A stretch of 64,000 bases of DNA from positions 5,380,501-5,444,500 of the forward strand of contig NC_063015.1 in assembly GCF_020509005.1 (NCBI RefSeq), given 5' to 3'. A program made the translations under genes and the position numbers. Under the pieces are notes generated by a model. That model ran no database searches. It was not told the origin of the DNA and was given only the letters and a program-made list of their open reading frames with translations. The number at the start of each line of letters is the position of its first letter. Positions within the stretch are counted from its first letter, which is position 1. This stretch comes from Fulvia fulva. Its lineage: Eukaryota > Ascomycota > Dothideomycetes > Mycosphaerellales > Mycosphaerellaceae. Below, piece after piece: positions 42,175 through 54,149 of the stretch.

Positions 42175-43382
42175 TTACATAACGTATAATAGACCTTAGG
42201 TATAAGCTATAAGACTCTATAGTAATAGTATAAGTATCGTAAGCTAAATATACTAATAAGTATAGAACGATTATACTACGGTACGAAGTCGAAGACCTAG
42301 TATACCTTAGTATACGTAACTAGCGTACTAAGCGCCTATTAAAGAAACTTAATTACCGCTATACTATACTATACGTAGTTACTAAGGTACTACTATACGA
42401 TACGTACCGTCTAGACCTCCCTCGGTCCCTAAGTAATCTCTATAACGGCTTTTACGCTAACTTACTAATATCTATATACGTACTAATACTAGGACAAGTA
42501 TAGCTACCTCCGGCCCCGATCGAGGTAGAAGATAATAACGGAGACATAAGCACGTATTAGCTTCTAGATATAGTGCTTAACGTGAAGAGTACATTACCGC
42601 TAGGCCTAGCGCTACGCGGTAGGAGGAAGGAACGAAGGTATAAATACCTTATATAATAGGTAGGTCATAGTAAGCCTACCTAGGAGCCCGCTAAGGAGTT
42701 AATAGATACTACTACCGCCTCTATCGCGGACTTCTACTATAACTATCCTACGAAGGATAGGCTAGCTAGCTTTACGCCGCTACTAGGGTAGATTCCTAAT
42801 AAGGATGCACCCGAAGACGTTGTAATCGGCGAAGTAAAGAACGCTTTAGCCGTAAATGCTTCGTTAATAGTCACGTCTAACCCGGTAACTATAGGTAGGC
42901 TATTTAAGTTATTCGCGTAGGTGCCTATAGCTCTTCCGGTAGTTACGTATTACGAACCTAATACTAGTACTTATAATAGCCCGTAGGCGGCTACTTTAAG
43001 AAAGATGACCGTTAGTAGGTAAGTACCGGATATACGTTAATATAAGTAGTATACTTCCCTTAACTCGGTAACTACGGATATACCGCTAGCTTAAGCTAGT
43101 AATAGGTACCGTAGCTCTTCCTCGACTTAAGTAATAGCTACTATAACGGACTCCTTCGCGGAGTTTATATATTGCTACGATAGAAACGAAATTACGACTC
43201 GTATAGGCTAGGTTAGCTACCGCGGAGGATATAATAATACTAAGACTAACGAATACGATACCGGACTAATAAAGATAGATAAGATAGACGGTATAGAGGA
43301 TAATATAGAGGATGACGCCGCGTTTATAGCGGCTATACTACGAGCTTAAGGGACTAAGCGCGATTTTGAAGGGGGGGGGTAG
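42175..43382 (+). pseudogene. pol: Element I pol C-terminal end with chromodomain
   Basis: Continues the + strand gypsy I after element H. Near 42655-42750 it reads VGHSKPT*EPAKELIDTTTASIADFYYNYP, the end of a chromodomain with Trp changed to a stop. A low-complexity tail follows to GTKRDFEGG and a run of nine G (43371-43379), which is the polypurine tract. Confidence 0.72.
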
Positions 43383-43463
43383 TGTTACGGCTCTAGGCCT
43401 AGCGAATATCTAGCTAGTACGTAGGTTACGTAACCGCGCGTACTAGCGTAGTACCTCGGCTTA
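43383..43463 (+). repeat. Truncated 3' LTR of element I
   Basis: Starts TGTTACGG after the polypurine tract and is cut after 81 bp by the LTR of element D. The missing part is not found on the other side of D. Confidence 0.65.
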
Positions 43464-43983
43464 TGTCATGGTCTCCCCACAGAGTGTTCAGAAGTTGGGG
43501 ACAGAAGAGCCTCAGAGTGCTCAGAAGTCGTCAAGAAGTGACAGTCCAGCTTGGTGTGTGAGCGCCAAGAATCATATGCCCCGCAACATTCACTACGGGA
43601 CCCAGCCCTCCAAATTCACCCCTCTACCAAACCTTGACAGATTCACTTCGGCTCGTGACTGTGTGACTCACGGCACTCCCGCGAGCACCCGCGACTGCGC
43701 TGGACCCTGGAAGAAGCACGTGGAAGACTCGGAACGTAGGGCAGGTTGGAATAAGGTTTTGAGCAAAGCTGCTGAGCGCGGCTTCGCACGGGTTAGCCCT
43801 GTTGATGCGGGGACACGCACTCGCGAGGGTCGCGTATAAATATCTGGCCTTCCCCAGGCCTCTCTTGCTTTCTTCGTCTTTTGTTTTGTGTAGCAATCAT
43901 ACCATACCCTTTTGCATCTGCACTTCGCACCTGCATTCTCGCTTTCACCCTTGCATCTCACAGGCCAGGCTCTCGCCCTGACA
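43464..43983 (+). repeat. 5' LTR of element D
   Basis: 520 bp with TATAAATA at 43835-43842. GTCTTTTGT (43876-43884), the presumed RNA start, is complementary to the primer site at 43986-43994. It differs from the 3' LTR for example at GTGTTCAGAAGTTGG against GAGTACAGAAGGTGG. Confidence 0.93.
43835..43842 (+). promoter_or_regulatory. TATA box in the element D 5' LTR
   Basis: TATAAATA, 41 nt upstream of the presumed transcript start at 43876. Confidence 0.6.
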
Positions 43984-43985
43984 TC

Positions 43986-43994
43986 ACAAAAGAC
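43986..43994 (+). promoter_or_regulatory. Candidate self-primer binding site of element D
   Basis: ACAAAAGAC, two bases after the LTR, is complementary to 43876-43884 as in element C. Confidence 0.55.
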
Positions 43995-44025
43995 CAACAA
44001 ACCGTCAACCACTCGAGTCATCCTC

Positions 44026-45186
44026 ATGGGTGACCACGCCACCGATAGAGGTGTCAACCTCGACAACCAAGACACTCCATTCCACTTCAGTGAGTGGACT
44101 GACATCCCCTTCTCGAACGCCGCTGCCTTCGGTGCCTGGGCAAACGCCAACCCCGACACCGCCTACGCTCTCATCAACCGCACCGTCTCCTCTTTCCGCG
44201 AGACCGCCCAGCAGGTCGAGCAAGCAAACAACCAAGCAACATACCTTCAAGGTATTGTGAACACCTTCCAGAACCTCGCCCCGCACGCCGACGACAACCG
44301 CCGCCAGCACTTCTCCAAGAAGGTCAACGACCCAGACGAGTTCGACGGCAACAAGAGCAAGTTTGAGGCATTTGAGACACAGCTCACCATCAAGCTGTTG
44401 GCTAATGCCGACCACTTTCCGCAAGAGAAGGACAAAGTCACGTACGTCTTCTCCCTCCTTCGGGGAGACGCCGCGGCTCAGGTACAACACTACATCGACA
44501 ACGCCACGCAGACTATCGGCTGCCCGGACGTCCTCACCTTGATGCGGGACCTCCGTGCTGCCTTTGGTGATCCAGACCGTAGAGCCACCGCCCAGAACGC
44601 CATCCACAACCTCCTCCAGAAGAACAAGAGCTTCGCCGAGTACCTCGCGGCCTTCAACCGCGACATCGGGTTCACCGGCTACAACGAAGAGACCAAGAAG
44701 AGCACTCTCCGCCGTGGTTTGTCAGCAGAGCTTCTTCGAGCCCTCGAGGACAAGGACGTCGGTGCTATGAGCTTCCGTGAGCTCGTCGAGACCTGCCAGC
44801 GCCTCGACTCCAACATGAAACACACCGCCTCTCTCCTCGCTTCCCGTTCTCAAGGTCGTCAGCCTCGTGGTCCCGGAAGCCACTTCGCTGCTCCACTAGG
44901 CGCCGCCGCTCCTACGGCTCTCCCTCCCGTCTCTGTAGGTGACGCTATGGATCTCAGCGCTGGTGCCGCCGTCCCTCGAGTCCAGGGCCTCGTCAACGGT
45001 AAGCTCACTCCCGAAGAGAAGCTTCGCCGTCGCCAGGCCGGACTCTGCACCTACTGCGGCGGTCCAGGCCACATCGCAGCCAACTGTCCGCAGCTCGCTG
45101 CCCGTAACGCCCGCAACCCGGTTCGCGGCGCTGTCGGCGCTATCGAGCCTGCTCCTGCTGCTCCCGCTGAGCAGGAAAAAGCCTAG
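44026..45186 (+). CDS. gag: Gag of element D
   Basis: The 386-residue Gag starts MGDHATDRG and is nearly identical to Gag of C, including the CCHC knuckle at 341-354. Among the few differences, Gly in the C-terminal EQGKA is Glu here, caused by the same G to A change that destroys the GGGAAAA heptamer at 45174-45180. The frame is intact. Confidence 0.92.
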   Translation: MGDHATDRGVNLDNQDTPFHFSEWTDIPFSNAAAFGAWANANPDTAYALINRTVSSFRETAQQVEQANNQATYLQGIVNTFQNLAPHADDNRRQHFSKKVNDPDEFDGNKSKFEAFETQLTIKLLANADHFPQEKDKVTYVFSLLRGDAAAQVQHYIDNATQTIGCPDVLTLMRDLRAAFGDPDRRATAQNAIHNLLQKNKSFAEYLAAFNRDIGFTGYNEETKKSTLRRGLSAELLRALEDKDVGAMSFRELVETCQRLDSNMKHTASLLASRSQGRQPRGPGSHFAAPLGAAAPTALPPVSVGDAMDLSAGAAVPRVQGLVNGKLTPEEKLRRRQAGLCTYCGGPGHIAANCPQLAARNARNPVRGAVGAIEPAPAAPAEQEKA

Positions 45187-48100
45187 GTCTTCCTCATCGA
45201 CGCGATGAAGACCAAGAACAACGTTTACCGAAAGTGAAGAGAGGAAAGAAGTTGAGGATCAATACAGCACAGCTAGATCTGTACGACGAGACGGGCAAGG
45301 ACCACGCTTGCAAACCGTTCGTCACGAATGTAAATATCGGCTCAAAGAAACTCTCTTCTTCCAATCTCACTCTCATGGACACTGGCGCACTAGGCGAGTC
45401 TTTTATGGACTATAAACTCGCGACCTCTCTCAACCTCGAACCCCAGGAACTGAAGTACCCTCGCACCCTTGAACTCTTTGACGGCACGGAGACTACCACT
45501 GGTAAGATTACTCATGTTGTACACACGTCAATCACCCTCGGAGGCAGGCGTATGTCGATCACCAGCTTCCTTACGTCCCTACCGCATCAGAAGTTTATCC
45601 TCGGCCTCCCCTGGTTCAGACGACACCGACCTATCATCGACTGGACTTCCCTTACTGTCAGCTTCCCTCCAGAAGTTCCTCCGGCACCTCCGCCTTCTCC
45701 GCCGCCTCAGCGCGGTCCTGAGTATACCAAGATCTTCCAGGTGAACGCCGCTGCCTTCACCACTGCTGCTAAGCAGCCCAAAGCTCAAGTCTTCGCCGCC
45801 TCTCTCCGCGATATCGACATCGCCCTCGAGAAGCTCGACAAGAAGCGTACACCTACCGACCCTGCTACGAAGGTCCCTCCTTGGGCACACCACATCCTCT
45901 ACGTATTCGATGCTAAAGCCGCAGACGAGCTACCTCCTCATCGCCCTCACGACCACAAGATTGAGCTAGAAGAAGGTGCAGAGACACCGTTCGGACCGTT
46001 ATATTCCATGTCCCGAGAAGAGCTTATCGTCCTCAAGAGATACCTCGAAGAGAACCTAAAGAAGGGGTTCATTCGAGCGAGCCGTTCCAGCGCTGGCAGT
46101 CCCGTCATGTTCGTCAAGAAGCCCGGCGGTGGTCTACGCTTCTGCGTAGACTACCGAGGCTTGAACGCTGTTACAAAGAAGAACCGCTACCCAATACCGT
46201 TGATTCAGGAGACGCTCGAGCGCCTCTCTAAGGCCAAGTACTTCACCAAGCTCGATGTCATCGCTGCGTTCAACAAGTTACGAATGGCAGAAGGACACGA
46301 GTATCTCACAGCCTTCCGTACTCGCTACGGGCTGTTCGAGTCGCTCGTTATGCCCTTCGGCGTTTGTAACGGGCCTAGTACCTTCCAGAACTTCATTAAC
46401 GACATCCTTCAGGAGTTCCTCGATCAGTTCTGCACTGCCTACATCGACGACATCCTAGTCTACAGCGAGACCAAGGAGGAGCACCGCGAGCACGTCTGTA
46501 AGGTCCTTCAGAAGCTCGCAGACGCCGGCTTGCAGCTCGACATCGACAAGTGCGAGTTTGAGAAGACCGAAGTCAAGTTCCTTGGTTTGATCATTACCGC
46601 AGACGGCATCAAGATGGACCAAGAGAAGATCGACGCTATCGTCGAATGGGATGCTCCTACGAACGTCAAAGAGGTCCAGGGTTTCCTAGGCTTTGCCAAC
46701 TTCTACCGCCGCTTCATCCACGCATTTTCGGGCGTGGTACGCCCTTTGACGAAGCTCACGCGCAAGGGTGCGAAGTTCGCCTGGACCGACGAATGCCAGG
46801 AGGCTTTTGACTTGCTCAAAGCGAAGTTTGTTGAGAACCCGCTTCTACGGCACTTCGATTTCGAACTGGAGACCCGTGTAGAGACCGACGCATCCGACGG
46901 CGTGGTGGGCGGTGTCCTGCTACAACGCCGCTCGCCTGAATCCCCCTGGTTACCTGTCGCCTTCCTCTCCAAGAAGATGACCGCCACGGAGTGTAACTAC
47001 GAGATCTACGACAAGGAGCTTCTCGCCATCGTCAAAGCTTTCGAAGAGTGGCGCCCCGAGCTCGAAGGCTCTGCTATGCCCGTCCAAGTAAGCTCCGACC
47101 ATAAGAACCTCGTCTACTTTATGAAGAGCAAGCTGCTCAATCGTCGCCAGGCCCGCTGGAGCGAGTTCCTCTCCCGGTTCAACTTCGTGATCTCGTACAC
47201 GCCCGGCAAGGCCAACTCGATGGCCGACGCCCTTACCCGCCGCCCTGGTGACTCTCCAGTTGATCGAAGAGGGGGCCGGCAAATCGCAGGGCAACAAGTC
47301 ATCAAAGAGCACAACCTCTCTTCCGAGCTTCGAGAGTACCTATCGAACGGCCAGCCTACGCTCGCCGCTTCCTTTGCTACTCTCGTGCTCGCTCCTGCCT
47401 ACCTTGACGAGAGTGACGATGAATCCGAGCCTGAAGAATACGCCTCGGACGCTGAGGACTTGAACGACGATGAAGAGGGCTCAGTAACGACCGACGGCTC
47501 ATCCGAATCAGACTTTGAGGGGTTTGATAATGAGGAGCAGCCCGAAGGCATCATGGCACGAGTACGAACAGCGTACGATGCCGACATAGACGCCCAAGAG
47601 TTAGTTCAGGCCCTTGAATCTGGCGCGAGGACATTCCCGGGCTTCTCGCTGTCCGAGTGCGAGCTCCGGAAGGTGTCGTCTACTTCCGTAAGAAGCTTTA
47701 CGTACCGCAGCCCGAAGGCTCTAATATCCGAGCTGAGATTCTTCAAATCATCCACGACTCCGCCTCTGGGGGTCACCCAGGCGTAGCCAAGACCCACAAG
47801 CTCCTCGCTAGGTATTACTGGTGGCCGCATTCCTGGAAGGACGTCCGCCGCTACGTGCTGAACTGCGCTGCTTGCCGAAGAGCCAAAGCTAACCGCCACC
47901 GTCCCCACGGTCTCTTGCACCCTCTCCCGGCTCCTGATCGTCCGTGGAAGCACATCACTATGGACTTTATCACCGATCTTCCTCACGGCAAGACCTTCAG
48001 CGGCGTGAAAGCAAAGGCCCTTCTAGTGATCGTGGACCGTCACTCCAAGGACCGGTACATGATCCCGTGCTGGAGCATGACCGCAAAGGAGACTGCCCGC

Positions 48101-49609
48101 TTGTTCTACGAATTCGTCTGGCGCTTTCAAGGCCTCCCGGATAGCATCACCTCTGACAGAGGCACCCAGTTCATCTCGCACTTCTGGAAGCGTCTGTGTG
48201 CTATCCTAGGCATCAAGCATAACCTCTCGACCAGTTTTCAGCCACAGACCGACGGCCAGACCGAAATTACGAACGCTATCCTCGAGCAGGTCCTTCGTTG
48301 CTTCGTCGACTACCACCAGAAGGATTGGCCTCAGCATATCCCTGCGGTGGAGTTCGCTACTCGTAACTGGGACTCGGAGACTACTGGCTACTCTCCCTTC
48401 TATACTACGAGAGGTTACCACCCTCGTACAGGCATGGAACCAGAAGAACCTCTCCCGCCTACCGAAGACGCAAACGAGCAAGCAGCAGACGAGTTCGCTA
48501 CTATGCTCTCACAGATCCATGAAGAAGTTCACGACGAGATGGTGTACGCACAAGCAATCTACGAGGATCAAGCCAATCGTCGTCGCCAGCCAGCTCCCGA
48601 CTACCAAGTAGGCGATATGGTCTACCTCAACTCCAAGAACATCAAGACAGACCGCCCCTCCAAGAAGCTGAACTGGAAGAACCTAGGTCCTTTTGAGATC
48701 ACCGAGCGTATCAGTTCACACGCCTACCGTCTAGCTCTTCCTGCGAACATAAAGATCCACGACGTCTTCCATCCCGTACGCCTTCGGCCGTCGGCTGAGG
48801 ACCCATTCCCGAACCAAAACCAAGACATGCCAGGTCCTCCCGATGAAGTAGAAGTCGACGAGCCTGTTAACCTACCTTCTGACGACTATGCCGTCCGCAA
48901 GATCCGGGGAATCCGCGTAGAGCCCAACGACGTTGAAGGACTACCGCCGATCAAGTATGAAGTCGAATGGCAAGGTTGCCCTGAGTGGGATACCTCATGG
49001 GAACCTATCCAACATATCATCTTCAATCGTCAAGCAATCGAAGAATACCACGCCCGCGCAGACGGCCCAGAAGTCAACATCGGCAGGCTCTTCGAATCTG
49101 AGCTCTTCGACGGGGCTTACCAATGGTGTATCGACCATGACATCAGGCCTAGGCCTGGTACTGAAGCTGAACATCCTCGATATGTGGAACTACTACGGCT
49201 TCGTAGGAACTCAGCTTTGTTCGGGGGGGCTACTGTCATGGTCTCCCCACAGAGAGTACAGAAGGTGGGGACAGAAGAGCCTCAGAGTGCTCAGAAGTCG
49301 TCAAGAAGTGACAGTCCAGCTTGGTGTGTGAGCGCCAAGAATCACATGCCCCGCAATATTCACTACGGGACCCAGCCCTCCAAATTCACCCCTCTACCAA
49401 ACCTTGACAGATTCACTTCGGCTCGTGACTGTGTGACTCACGGCACTCCCGCGAGCACCCGCGACTGCGCTGGACCCTGGAAGAAGCACGTGGAAGACTC
49501 GGAACGTAGGGCAGGTTGGAATAAGGTTTTGAGCAAAGCTGCTGAGCGCGGCTTCGCACGGGTTAGCCCTGTTGATGCGGGGACACGCACTCGCGAGGGT
49601 CGCGTATAA
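45174..49609 (+). pseudogene. pol: Pol of element D, broken by a 1-nt deletion
   Basis: It has the same domains as Pol of C: protease DTGA, YIDDILVY, TDASD, integrase, chromodomain, and a tail read from the 3' LTR. Compared with C, one A is missing at about 47667 (CTCCGGAAGG against CTCCAGGAAGG). This shifts the frame after SLSECEL at the start of the integrase zinc region. The second half stays open from 47657 to 49609. Entry from gag is also doubtful because the slippery site is altered. Protease, reverse transcriptase and RNase H remain in one frame; integrase and chromodomain are separated. Confidence 0.9.
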
Positions 49610-49753
49610 ATATCTGGCCTTCCCCAGGCCTCTCTTGCTTCCTTCGTCTTTTGTTTTGTGTAGCAATCATACCATACCCTTTTGCATCTGCACTTCGCAC
49701 CTGCATTCTCGCTTTCACCCTTGCATCTCACAGGCCAGGCTCTCGCCCTGACA
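49234..49753 (+). repeat. 3' LTR of element D
   Basis: 520 bp, TGTCATGG...CCTGACA. The pol frame runs into it and stops at 49607-49609. Confidence 0.93.
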
Positions 49754-52700
49754 ATCTTTGATCTTGAAGATCTTGCCAAGTTCTCTTTTAAACTAGAGAA
49801 CATCTATTAACTTTAGTGTAGCAATTGGAATGTTATCTATATATATAAGGATTATGATCTCCCTCTTCTTATAGATAAGTAGGCATAGATCCACTTCTGA
49901 CTATATGAGTCCAATCTCTCTAAGCTTTGATATATAGAGTTGATTCTAATCTCTAGCTGCTTGCTTAAGTCTATATAAGCTTTTAAGGATTTTGAACACT
50001 ATGTTTAGTAGAAGCTCAACTTCTAGTAGTAGTAACATAATGATGTCTTTATAGAGGGTGCTTTCCGTGAATGTATTGTTTATATCTACTTAGTAAAGAT
50101 AAAGATCCTTCTTATACATAATAGCTATAAATACCCTAAGGGTGTCCTATCTTACTATAGGTGTAAATGTCTCTATAAAGTCAACACCAAACTTCTACGA
50201 GAAGCCCCTTATAATTAGTCTAGCCTTGAACTTTTCAATAGCTCTACTAATGCTTCTCTTAATATTAAAGACCTATCTTGATATAGCTAGATTTGCTCCT
50301 TTTAGTAGAACAGAATTTTCCTAGGTGTTGTTACTCTATAGAGCATCTAGTTCCTTTTGGATTGCTTCCTTCTAAAGATGTCCCTATTTCTTGTCATTTA
50401 TAGCATCCTTATAGGATTTTGGAATTAGGACCTCTTGCTTATATATAATAGCTTCTATAGTTACTATAAAGGCCATTTCCTTAACTTCTTCTAGGAATTC
50501 GCTATCCTATAGTATTAAACTGTCTACTAATTGTATAGCTATAAAGAAAGCTTAGTGAAAAGTAGTAAGGTTCTCTAAGAGGTCTATTGCTTCTCCTACT
50601 TTAGTAGTTAGTTCGGGCTTAGGGACTATAGATTTTAGGGCTTTCTGTTTCATATCATAGCCCTTAACATTATAGTCAGCCTTTCTCTTTCCAAGGGATG
50701 ATTTAGGGACCGTCACTTATAGCCTAGTAACGTCTATTTCCTAGGGATCTAGGGAGCTTCTCTTAATTAGCTGATCGATTTTCTGAAATTCCCCTACGTT
50801 CTCCGGAGGTTAGGGAAGTTATATAAACAGCTTTCTCGGCTAAGCAACTTTAGGGCTCTTAATTAGCTAATCTATCTTAGGGGTGCTTTAATAGACGCCT
50901 AAATAGTAGGTAGATTGTCCTAAGGATACGTTCTTCCTCGGCCTTCCTAAGGGCTTCCTAGCTAGTACGCTACTTAGTAGATTTAATATTAGAACATTAA
51001 GACCTATCTCACCTCTAGGCTAGTCCTTAAAGAAGTCTATATGTGTGTGTTATTTAATAGCTCTTATGTCTAGTTCCTAAAAGAGCTAGGCTTTAGCTAT
51101 GTTTTTAATATACCTAATAAATACTACTTCTTTACCCCTATTTATCAGCTTGTTACTTCTTACCTTCTAAGGTTAGGATCTTATGTCTATATAGACAACA
51201 GCTTTGTATCCCTAGACTTTCAAATAGTTGATAGTCGGTTTGATACTATCAAAAGCCTTATCTAGTAAAACCTTGAACCTATCGTGATCTAGGCTATTTA
51301 GTAGTTTAGTCCTTATATAAGTTTAGGCCTCTAGTACTTTAGGCCTAAATTCAACCGGCATTTTAGCCTCTTTAAGCATTGCCCTTATAGAGTCCTCTAA
51401 GGTTTGTATTGACCTCTTAACTAGTCTATTCTGTAGAGAGTTGTATACCTTAGTCGGCTCGAGCCTAATCCCTAAATCCTTCTCCTACTACTTTACTAAT
51501 ACAATAAGTTCTTTTATATGTTAAGCCTTACTACTTTTAGCTACGCTAATAATTTCCTCTCTACTTTAATCTTCTAGTTCTAGAGAGCAACTAGAGCATC
51601 TTCTCTTTTCCTAAGAGGAAAGGTCCACTTCTTCCTAGAGAAGTTGTTAACAATCTTAAGCTAGTATTTAAATCCTAGTCTTGAGACTAGTAGTAGCTAT
51701 ATATGTCAATAGATACAAGGGCAAGTCTTTCAGGTCTTCTCTCTATAACTTTGCCTTTGTACTTCTTTATCTTTGCTATTGAACATACTCTATGCTAGTG
51801 AAAGCTATCCTTAGGGATAGGAATAGATTCTTTTAAGTCTATTACCTTATAAAGATTCTAGAGCAAATTCTTCCTAAAGTATACAAATCTTCTATACTAA
51901 AGCTCCTACTACTTTAGGTCGGTCTCTAATTAAGTAGTCAATAAGGCATTCTCTATTAGTAGTGCACATAATGAGTAATATGCCCGTTCTTATAGGAGAG
52001 GAGAAATCTTATTAATAAATAGAACCCCCTTAAGGAGCTTTGTCTAGACAATAGTCTTACTAGAGGGGGAAACAAGAGAAAATGATAGAGGTTGAACACT
52101 AAACTACTTACTAAACTAGTTCTATAAAACTAGGTTTACTTCTAGCTTAGGTATAAGTAGGACATCTTCTAAAATAACTTTTCTACTAGCTCTCCTACTC
52201 ATCTCTATATTCCTAATATAAGTGGCCAATAAAAACCTACCTCCTACTTTGATCTATTTCTTCCTTATTAAGGGAGTTTTAGATCTAAAGAGGTAGCTTT
52301 AGTCAGTTATATAGGATAAAGTATAGGAGTTAAGTAACTACTCTAACGAGGGGAACTTGCCTTAGACTTCTACAGTTAAGTAAGCCACTTTATTATACTT
52401 ATCATCATTAGACATTGTCTCTAGGGATGAGCTACATAAGTCACGTAACTCTTGGGCGGAAAAACCTTTTCTAGTCTTCTTTGCTTTAGAGGTATAAGAC
52501 TAGGCCTAGTTCTTCTAGAGTGACAGTATATTAGAGCTAAGTTTCTTTACCATTTTCTTAAGTTCTTCTATAGAGGACTTCTCTCTTAGTGTCCTCCTTA
52601 AAGTAGGTAGTAGAGTTCTCTTCTTCTTAATATATGTTATATTCTAGGAAGATAGTAGTTAGGAATGAGATCTAAGGACCTTTCTTACCTTAGGTAGACT

Positions 52701-53407
52701 AGGGTAGTCCTTGATCAGATGATCCTTCTTATAGAGAAGGTAGGAGAGTGGTCTTACTAGACCTAAGGGCTTGACCTAGGTGGCTACTATACTATACTTA
52801 GCCTTAGAGGGATCCTACCTAGCTTCTTAAGCTTTAAGGATCTTTAAGGTCCTTTTATGATCTATCTTTAGCTGAGCTATAATAGTATCCCTAGCTATAT
52901 AGTAGTTAGGTAGTAGTGAGCTTAAGAGCTAGGTTATCCTTACATTAGCTTTCCTATAATACTGACCCTCTAGGTTAACATTAGTAATCCTTTTTCTAAG
53001 AGAAACTAGGTGTATCTATATAGATCTAATAGTGAACTCTTCACTTATCTCAAAGGTCACAAATTGCTTTATAAGCTTATATATATAGGTTGGTAGCACC
53101 TAGCTATACTTGTTCTAGAGATACACCTACTTCTTAGCAGCTCTTCTAGATTTATATAAGCCCTTAAGCTCAAATTCATCTTCTTCTATAATCCTACAAA
53201 GGATACTAAAGTTGTATACTACATTATATCCTGTCTATATTAGCGTATTAAGGATCTCTTTAGTTATAGCCTCTTCTTAGAGTTTTAGAGTCTTGCCCTT
53301 AATGTTGTTAAAAGACACTTCTATTAGGTCATCAATTGTAAAGAATGCTAGTTGGCTCTCTATCTTATATCTCTAAAGGTTGAACTATCTCTTCTAATTG
53401 TCCCTCC
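49754..53407 (-). pseudogene. Element G: truncated, RIP-degraded Ty1/copia, second subfamily
   Basis: On the - strand it reads from the middle of reverse transcriptase (49754-50350) through integrase (about 51100-51950) to gag (about 52600-53400). It resembles element H closely in arrangement but is clearly a different, AT-richer subfamily. The RNase H end and 3' LTR are missing where it meets element D. Element E interrupts its gag at 53408 with TSD CCTCC, and it resumes at 58947. All frames have many stops. Confidence 0.7.
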
Positions 53408-53642
53408 TGTTGAGAACATACAGGCCGCAGGACAAGCATGTAGGTGTGGGTGTGTCATGTGATAGATCACGTGACCAGGGTTTGCCAGCCCCTATAGGCT
53501 GGCAAACATCCGGACACCTAGCATCTACCTACACCAACACCGGCGATACTGTATGTAGATACACGCTATCCCATTGGGTCCTTCTTCGTCTTTTGTGTGA
53601 TCCGCCGTCTTCCACTGCTGCGCAACTCGTACCTGTTTAACA
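53408..53642 (+). repeat. 5' LTR of element E
   Basis: 235 bp, TGTTGAGAAC...TTTAACA. It contains an inverted repeat around GCCAGCCCCTATAGGCTGGC (53484-53503). Confidence 0.94.
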
Positions 53643-53661
53643 GGTTATGAGCCCGGGTTAG
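53643..53661 (+). promoter_or_regulatory. Primer binding site of element E (initiator tRNA-Met anticodon arm)
   Basis: GGTTATGAGCCCGGGTTAG directly follows the LTR. The reverse complement of its first 13 nt, CGGGCTCATAACC, is the anticodon stem-loop sequence around CAT of eukaryotic initiator tRNA-Met. Priming from an internal tRNA region is known for Drosophila copia and yeast Ty5. Confidence 0.72.
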
Positions 53662-54149
53662 CAACTCGGTGTTTCACCCTCGACAAAGTCGTATTGGAGT
53701 TATTCCTCTTCAGAACAAAAGGAAGGCAGACTGGAGGCCGCACCCGCATTGCACAGGAAGCTACAGCCGCGCTGTAGGTGCATATAAGACGTGAAAGAGC
53801 CTAGTGAGGCACTGTCAGACTCCGAGTCAGGGAGCCTGTGCCAATACCTCAGACAAGTGGGCGAGCTTACTGAGAAGAGTCGCTCTCCGGACATCGCGTT
53901 CGCATCGACTAACTGTTCATTCTGAGAGAGCCGCAGTGTCTCAGAAACCCCCTCTGCTGAGAGAGTTACGCTACAGTGTCTCAGCACCAACACGATCCTT
54001 ACCGACCGACTTTCCTCCTCTTCCCGGCGGATAGCCATCCTCTCCGCTATCAACCTCGCGTTCGGTTTATCCCATTTCGATCCGATCGCGTACGACCGAA
54101 TACATCCTTTTACCTAAGGGCAGCCAACCTGTCCCTCAACTTACAAAAA

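Larger units (their letters stand above)
43464..49753 (+). mobile_element. Element D: near-identical copy of C, frameshifted, without target duplication
   Basis: LTRs 43464-43983 and 49234-49753 (520 bp each) flank gag and pol in + orientation. The bases outside are GCTTA on the left and ATCTT on the right, so there is no TSD, and the flanks belong to unrelated elements (gypsy I LTR, copia G). The LTRs differ from each other at six or more positions, whereas C's LTRs appear identical. Pol has a 1-nt deletion near 47667. It is best read as the product of recombination between two copies (inference). Confidence 0.92.

Noticed and set aside
53976..54149. Upstream in-frame start of the element E polyprotein
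   Set aside because: The 58 extra residues are leader-like and the ATG at 54150 has a better context; kept only as an alternative.
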